A stretch of 64,000 nt of DNA from Oscillospiraceae bacterium. GTDB lineage: Bacteria > Bacillota > Clostridia > Oscillospirales > Ruminococcaceae. Positions 60,521-64,000 of this stretch are shown one piece after another; positions within the stretch are counted from its first letter, which is position 1; the number at the start of each line of letters is the position of its first letter. The translations under genes and the position numbers were made by a program. The notes below the pieces were generated by a model. That model worked only from the letters and a program-made list of their open reading frames with translations, was not told where the DNA came from and did not search any database. The DNA lies in assembly GCA_021769725.1 (NCBI GenBank), contig JAETSI010000001.1, forward strand, positions 167,340 to 231,339, given 5' to 3'.

Positions 60521-62893
60521 ATGAAAAAGAGAAAATCTGTTTCGAGGCTGGTATCCATTTTGACTGCGTTTTTTATATGTTTGATGGTTTTGCCGTTGGT
60601 GACGTCAGATGTGGCTAAAGCAGAGAACAGGTCAGGAAACTTTAGTACGAATTATTCATTAGGGAATAATCCGGCTCAAAATATGGTTAATATTGCCTTT
60701 GCGCAAGAAGGAAAAAAAGGTTCACAATTAGGTTATAATTCTGATTGGTGCGCATGGTTTGTAGCTGATTGTGCAAGGCTTGCGGGACAAGATACAATTA
60801 TTCCGGAGAAAGGCAGGGTGAGAGATTTAGCATCTGCTATAAAAGGCGAAGAGACTTCTACGCCGCAAGTCGGAGACATATGTATTTTTGACTGGAACAG
60901 CGTTTCCGGTCCGTATGACCATGTTGAAATTGTATATAAAGTCAGCGGAAGCACTGTTTATACAATTGGCGGTAATGCCGGCAGTACCGGCAGCTATAAA
61001 ACAAATTATGTAAAAACTCGTAATGCTACTGCAACCGGTCAGGTACAATGTTATATTCATCCGTTTTACAATGGAGCATCTACACCTGAAAACGACGACG
61101 AGCTTGGTATACCATATCCTCGTCCGAGCGGAAATCCTTTGCTGTCAACTGGTTCAAGAGGAAGCGGAGTAAGCTGGTTACAGACGGCTTTAAATAAGGT
61201 AAACAATGCAGGACTTGATGTTGACGGTCAGTTTGGTTCGGGAACAAAGCAAGCGGTAATCAATTTCCAGAAAGCCAACGGTCTTGAAGCCGACGGCATC
61301 GCCGGTCCGGATACGATTAATAAGTTGGTGGAGGTTATAAAGCGAGGTACTAAGCCTAATTTAGAAGCTCCTGATTTAAAAGTTGATGTTAATGGACAAG
61401 ATGTTACTTTTTCATGGAATTCAATCTCAAATGCAACTCACTATGATTTGCGAATATATTATGAAAATGAAAATTCGTACAAAAATTATTGGGGTATAAC
61501 ACAGACATCAGTAACAGAAACTTTACCGGCGAACACTAAATTCAAGGCTCAGGTTTGTTCTGCAAATGCAAATTATGAAAATTGTTGGCAATATTGTTAT
61601 CCAATTGAATTTCAAACAGGTGTGAATGGCGTGCCTATAGATATAGGTACAGATTTTTATGCAATAATTTCTAATGTTAACACAAAATATCTTTTAACAA
61701 ACAATGATTTTAATGCAACATTTAATAGCCCTACAGATGAAAAAAATCAATACTGGTATTTTCATAGAAATGATAACGGAAGTTATACAATAGAATCATA
61801 TAATAGAATGCAGGCTTTGGATGTTGCAGGCGGAGAAACAGAAGATGGAACAAATATTGGTCTATATGAAAAAAATGGAACACTTGCTCAGCAATGGTAT
61901 ATATATTGGGCACCTAATGGTGGAATGTATTTTAAATCAGCATTGGGTAATTATGTTCTTGATATGAATGGTGGAGTAAAAAATGGTGCAAATGCTAATT
62001 TATGGCATTTTTGTGAAAGCACTGCGCAAATATTTGAATTCTATCAAATTGATTTAGACGGAAATATGCCAAATGATATGGGAGAATACTTCTTTGCAAA
62101 AATAATAAACAATGCAACTGGAAAAGCACTTTCAAATATAAATAATGCTAATCTTGCCGGAGAAGTTCCCGAATATAAAAAAGAACAGACATGGTGTTTC
62201 ATCAGATTAGATAATGGCAGTTACAAAATTATGTCATATTATGATGTAGATCAATCACTGGACATTGTCAACTTCGGAACAACAAATGCTACAAATGTCG
62301 GGGTTTGTATAGATAGTAATAATATAGCACAGAGGTTTTTTCTTTACGATATAGATGGAGATGTCTATATCAAGTCCATGTGTTCTAATAATGTGTTTAA
62401 TATGGACATGAATACACTAAATGTTTCGACTTGGAATTATGTAAAAGGTGTAGATCCAGAAAGATTCTCCATAAAAAAATTAGATGAGGATAAGGATGTA
62501 AAAATTGAGATAGTTTCAAAGCCTAATAAACTTATTTATAACGTAGGAGATGAGCTGGATACAGAAGGATTAGTTATAAAGCAAATCTATGAAACGGGTA
62601 CTTCATTCACAACTTCTTCCGGTTTCACAGTTGATAAAAGATTATTAAAAGTGGGAGATAACAAGGTTACAGTAACATATGAAGGTAAAACGACTACATT
62701 TGATATAACAGTAAATTCATTAAGAGGTGACATCAACAACGACGGGAAGGTAAATACTGCCGATCTTGTAATGCTTCAGAAATGGCTTCTTGGTTCAGGG
62801 AATCTGACAAACTGGAAGAATGCCGATCTCTGTGAGGATGGAGTTATTGACGCATTTGACGTTGCAGCGCTGAGACGCCTGATTTTAAATTGA
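60521..62893 (+). CDS. Secreted CHAP-domain protein with peptidoglycan-binding, ricin-like and dockerin modules
   Basis: 790 residues. Signal peptide 1-35. CHAP amidase/endopeptidase domain (about 50-170) with Cys in WCAWFVADCARLAG, His in YDHVEIVYKV and Asn in IGGNAGS. PG_binding_1 repeat (about 205-265, GSRGSGVSWLQTALNK.. DGQFGSGTKQAVINFQKANGLEADGIAGPDTINKL). Fibronectin-like domain (about 280-370), then two ricin-type trefoil blocks with repeated LDxxxG and QxWxxx patterns (about 380-640). Bacterial Ig-like domain (about 650-725) and C-terminal dockerin (GDINNDGKVNTADL and ADLCEDGVIDAFD). It likely cleaves cell wall or its peptide and docks to a cohesin. Confidence 0.9.
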   Translation: MKKRKSVSRLVSILTAFFICLMVLPLVTSDVAKAENRSGNFSTNYSLGNNPAQNMVNIAFAQEGKKGSQLGYNSDWCAWFVADCARLAGQDTIIPEKGRVRDLASAIKGEETSTPQVGDICIFDWNSVSGPYDHVEIVYKVSGSTVYTIGGNAGSTGSYKTNYVKTRNATATGQVQCYIHPFYNGASTPENDDELGIPYPRPSGNPLLSTGSRGSGVSWLQTALNKVNNAGLDVDGQFGSGTKQAVINFQKANGLEADGIAGPDTINKLVEVIKRGTKPNLEAPDLKVDVNGQDVTFSWNSISNATHYDLRIYYENENSYKNYWGITQTSVTETLPANTKFKAQVCSANANYENCWQYCYPIEFQTGVNGVPIDIGTDFYAIISNVNTKYLLTNNDFNATFNSPTDEKNQYWYFHRNDNGSYTIESYNRMQALDVAGGETEDGTNIGLYEKNGTLAQQWYIYWAPNGGMYFKSALGNYVLDMNGGVKNGANANLWHFCESTAQIFEFYQIDLDGNMPNDMGEYFFAKIINNATGKALSNINNANLAGEVPEYKKEQTWCFIRLDNGSYKIMSYYDVDQSLDIVNFGTTNATNVGVCIDSNNIAQRFFLYDIDGDVYIKSMCSNNVFNMDMNTLNVSTWNYVKGVDPERFSIKKLDEDKDVKIEIVSKPNKLIYNVGDELDTEGLVIKQIYETGTSFTTSSGFTVDKRLLKVGDNKVTVTYEGKTTTFDITVNSLRGDINNDGKVNTADLVMLQKWLLGSGNLTNWKNADLCEDGVIDAFDVAALRRLILN

Positions 62894-62943
62894 CGCTCTC
62901 ATCTGCACAACAGAGAGTATCATAGTATCCAGAGGGACAAATG

Positions 62944-62978
62944 AAAAAACTCCGCAGACTTGATTTGCGGAGTTTTTT
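62944..62978 (+). terminator. Terminator of the CHAP/dockerin gene
   Basis: AAAAAACTCCGCA and TGCGGAGTTTTTT over 13 bp with a 9-base loop. Confidence 0.92.
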
Positions 62979-63008
62979 CTGCGTATTTTTAGTTAAAATA
63001 AAAAATGC

Positions 63009-63037
63009 TTGAAAAAAATAAGGATATGTGATAGAAT
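63009..63037 (+). promoter_or_regulatory. Promoter of the GyrB/ParE-type gene
   Basis: TTGAAA (63009-63014), 17-base spacer, TAGAAT (63032-63037), then an AAAGG before the ATG at 63082. Confidence 0.75.
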
Positions 63038-63081
63038 AAAATGTATATTTAAAAAACGTCTCATTGAAAGGCAGAGAATAA

Positions 63082-64000
63082 ATGGCAAAGAAAAAGGATT
63101 ACGGCAACGAAAGCATTACCATGCTCAAAGGTGCGGACAAGGTTCGGAAGCGTCCGGCAGTAATTTTTGGATCGGACGGACTTGACGGATGCGAGCATTC
63201 GATTTTTGAGGTTATTTCCAATTCTATAGACGAGGCACGTGAGGGTTACGGAAACAAGATCATAATAACTCATTTCCGCAATAATGATATTGAAGTTGAA
63301 GACTTCGGCAGAGGATGTCCCGTTGATTTCAATAATTCTGAACAGCGCTATAACTGGGAACTTGTCTACTGCGAGCTGTACGCCGGCGGTAAATATGACG
63401 ATTCTGCTGAATCATATGAGTATTCGCTGGGACTTAACGGTCTGGGTCTTTGCGCAACGCAGTTTTCTTCGGAATATATGGACGTTGAGGTCATTCGTGA
63501 CGGATTCAGATACGGACTTCATTTTGAAAAAGGAGATAATGTCGGCGGTCTTAAAAAAGAGCCGTGCAAAAAGAAGCAGACGGGTACAAAAACACGTTGG
63601 CGTCCTGATCTGGAGGTCTTTACTGATATTGAGGTTTCTGACGAGTTTTTCCGTGATATCCTGAAACGCCAGGCAGTGGTGAATCCCAATATTCTGTTTA
63701 TATTCAGGAGCGAGAATGAAAATGGTGGATTTGACGAAGAGGAATTCATTTATGAAAACGGCATAACTGATTATGTAAAGGAAATCGTCGGGGATATGGC
63801 AATGACCGCTGTCCAGCACTGGACGGCTGAAAGGCGTGGCAGAGACCGTGAGGATAAGCCGGAATATAAGGTCAAGCTTGATGTGGCGCTTACTTTTTCA
63901 AATAAGATAAAATTGACGGAATACTACCATAATTCCAGTTTTCTTGAACATGGCGGTTCTCCGGAAAGAGCTGTAAAACAAGCATTTGTATCACAGCTTG
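63082..64000 (+). CDS. Type II topoisomerase B subunit (GyrB/ParE type), 5' part
   Basis: 306 codons are open to the window edge, beginning MAKKKDYGNESITMLKGADKVRKRPAVIFGSDG. The GHKL ATPase site is visible: Glu in FEVISNSIDEAREG, Asp in VEDFGRGCPVD, and the glycine-rich GLNGLGLCATQF. The N-terminal phrase GADKVRKRPAVIFGSDGL differs from housekeeping gyrB and resembles the second, ParE-like topoisomerase found in clostridia. It is truncated at position 64000 only by the window. Confidence 0.92.
   Translation, partial: MAKKKDYGNESITMLKGADKVRKRPAVIFGSDGLDGCEHSIFEVISNSIDEAREGYGNKIIITHFRNNDIEVEDFGRGCPVDFNNSEQRYNWELVYCELYAGGKYDDSAESYEYSLGLNGLGLCATQFSSEYMDVEVIRDGFRYGLHFEKGDNVGGLKKEPCKKKQTGTKTRWRPDLEVFTDIEVSDEFFRDILKRQAVVNPNILFIFRSENENGGFDEEEFIYENGITDYVKEIVGDMAMTAVQHWTAERRGRDREDKPEYKVKLDVALTFSNKIKLTEYYHNSSFLEHGGSPERAVKQAFVSQL

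Overview
The window is a low-to-moderate GC Firmicute chromosome segment, most likely from a Ruminococcus-type gut clostridium. Three secreted proteins end in, or contain, type I dockerin modules (paired calcium-loop repeats): a papain-like protease, a small secreted protein and a CHAP-domain protein. This is the signature of a cellulosome-forming ruminococcus. Class A RNase P RNA, a TPP-riboswitch-controlled thi operon, a CsoR/CopA copper module and strong sigma-A promoters with 17-bp spacers fit the same group. No cohesin, phage, CRISPR array or complete insertion sequence was seen. The genus is inferred, not proven.

Layout. 0-9.2 kb (+): an unknown protein, a PflX-like radical SAM enzyme, an intact sigma/membrane-anchored regulator pair, then a two-component system followed by an FtsX-type ABC exporter with a likely response-regulator site at its promoter. 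9.2-15.6 kb (-): complete thiSFGD-CHE thiamine operon under a TPP riboswitch with its own terminator, carrying two copies of a structured repeat. 15.6-20.6 kb (-): a lipoprotein and a dockerin-bearing cysteine protease with nine near-identical CxxC repeats; a MITE-like element lies in their 5' leader. 20.6-24.5 kb: small alarmone synthetase, TPM lipoprotein, 8-oxoguanine glycosylase and an AraC regulator. 24.5-33.9 kb: rnpB (-), then a divergent polyamine operon (+) with speD, an arginine decarboxylase, speE, speB, carboxyspermidine dehydrogenase, a HEAT-like protein and carboxyspermidine decarboxylase. It is preceded by a roughly 275-nt structured leader ending in a terminator, and a third copy of the repeat sits between speE and speB. 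33.9-36.9 kb: csoR-copA with two CsoR boxes. 36.9-44.6 kb: a GGDEF protein, a second sigma factor whose partner gene is broken by three frameshifts, tRNA-Gln, an ECF transporter S component, tcdA, a dockerin protein and glyA. 44.9-48.0 kb: a compact cluster of nucleotide-handling enzymes ending in rarA. 48.0-48.7 kb (-): a decayed small operon. 48.9-56 kb: DUF1292, a candidate small RNA, a D-Ala-D-Ala carboxypeptidase homologue lacking its catalytic residues, an amidase, tyrA, a pseudouridine synthase and a two-domain GH25 lysozyme. 56-64 kb: a second MITE-like element, addB, an Spx/ArsC-like gene, a Xre regulator divergent from a CHAP/dockerin protein, and the 5' part of a GyrB/ParE-type gene cut by the window edge.

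The most notable signals are these: (i) a three-copy intergenic repeat whose stems differ in sequence between copies while keeping base pairing, always in the same orientation relative to the host operon; (ii) the structured, terminator-containing leader of the polyamine operon, which I cannot assign to a known riboswitch class; (iii) an in-frame internal start in copA that would release a CopZ-sized chaperone; and (iv) the catalytically empty carboxypeptidase homologue. All computations here were done by eye on the sequence, so alignments and folds should be treated as hypotheses to be tested with the searches named.
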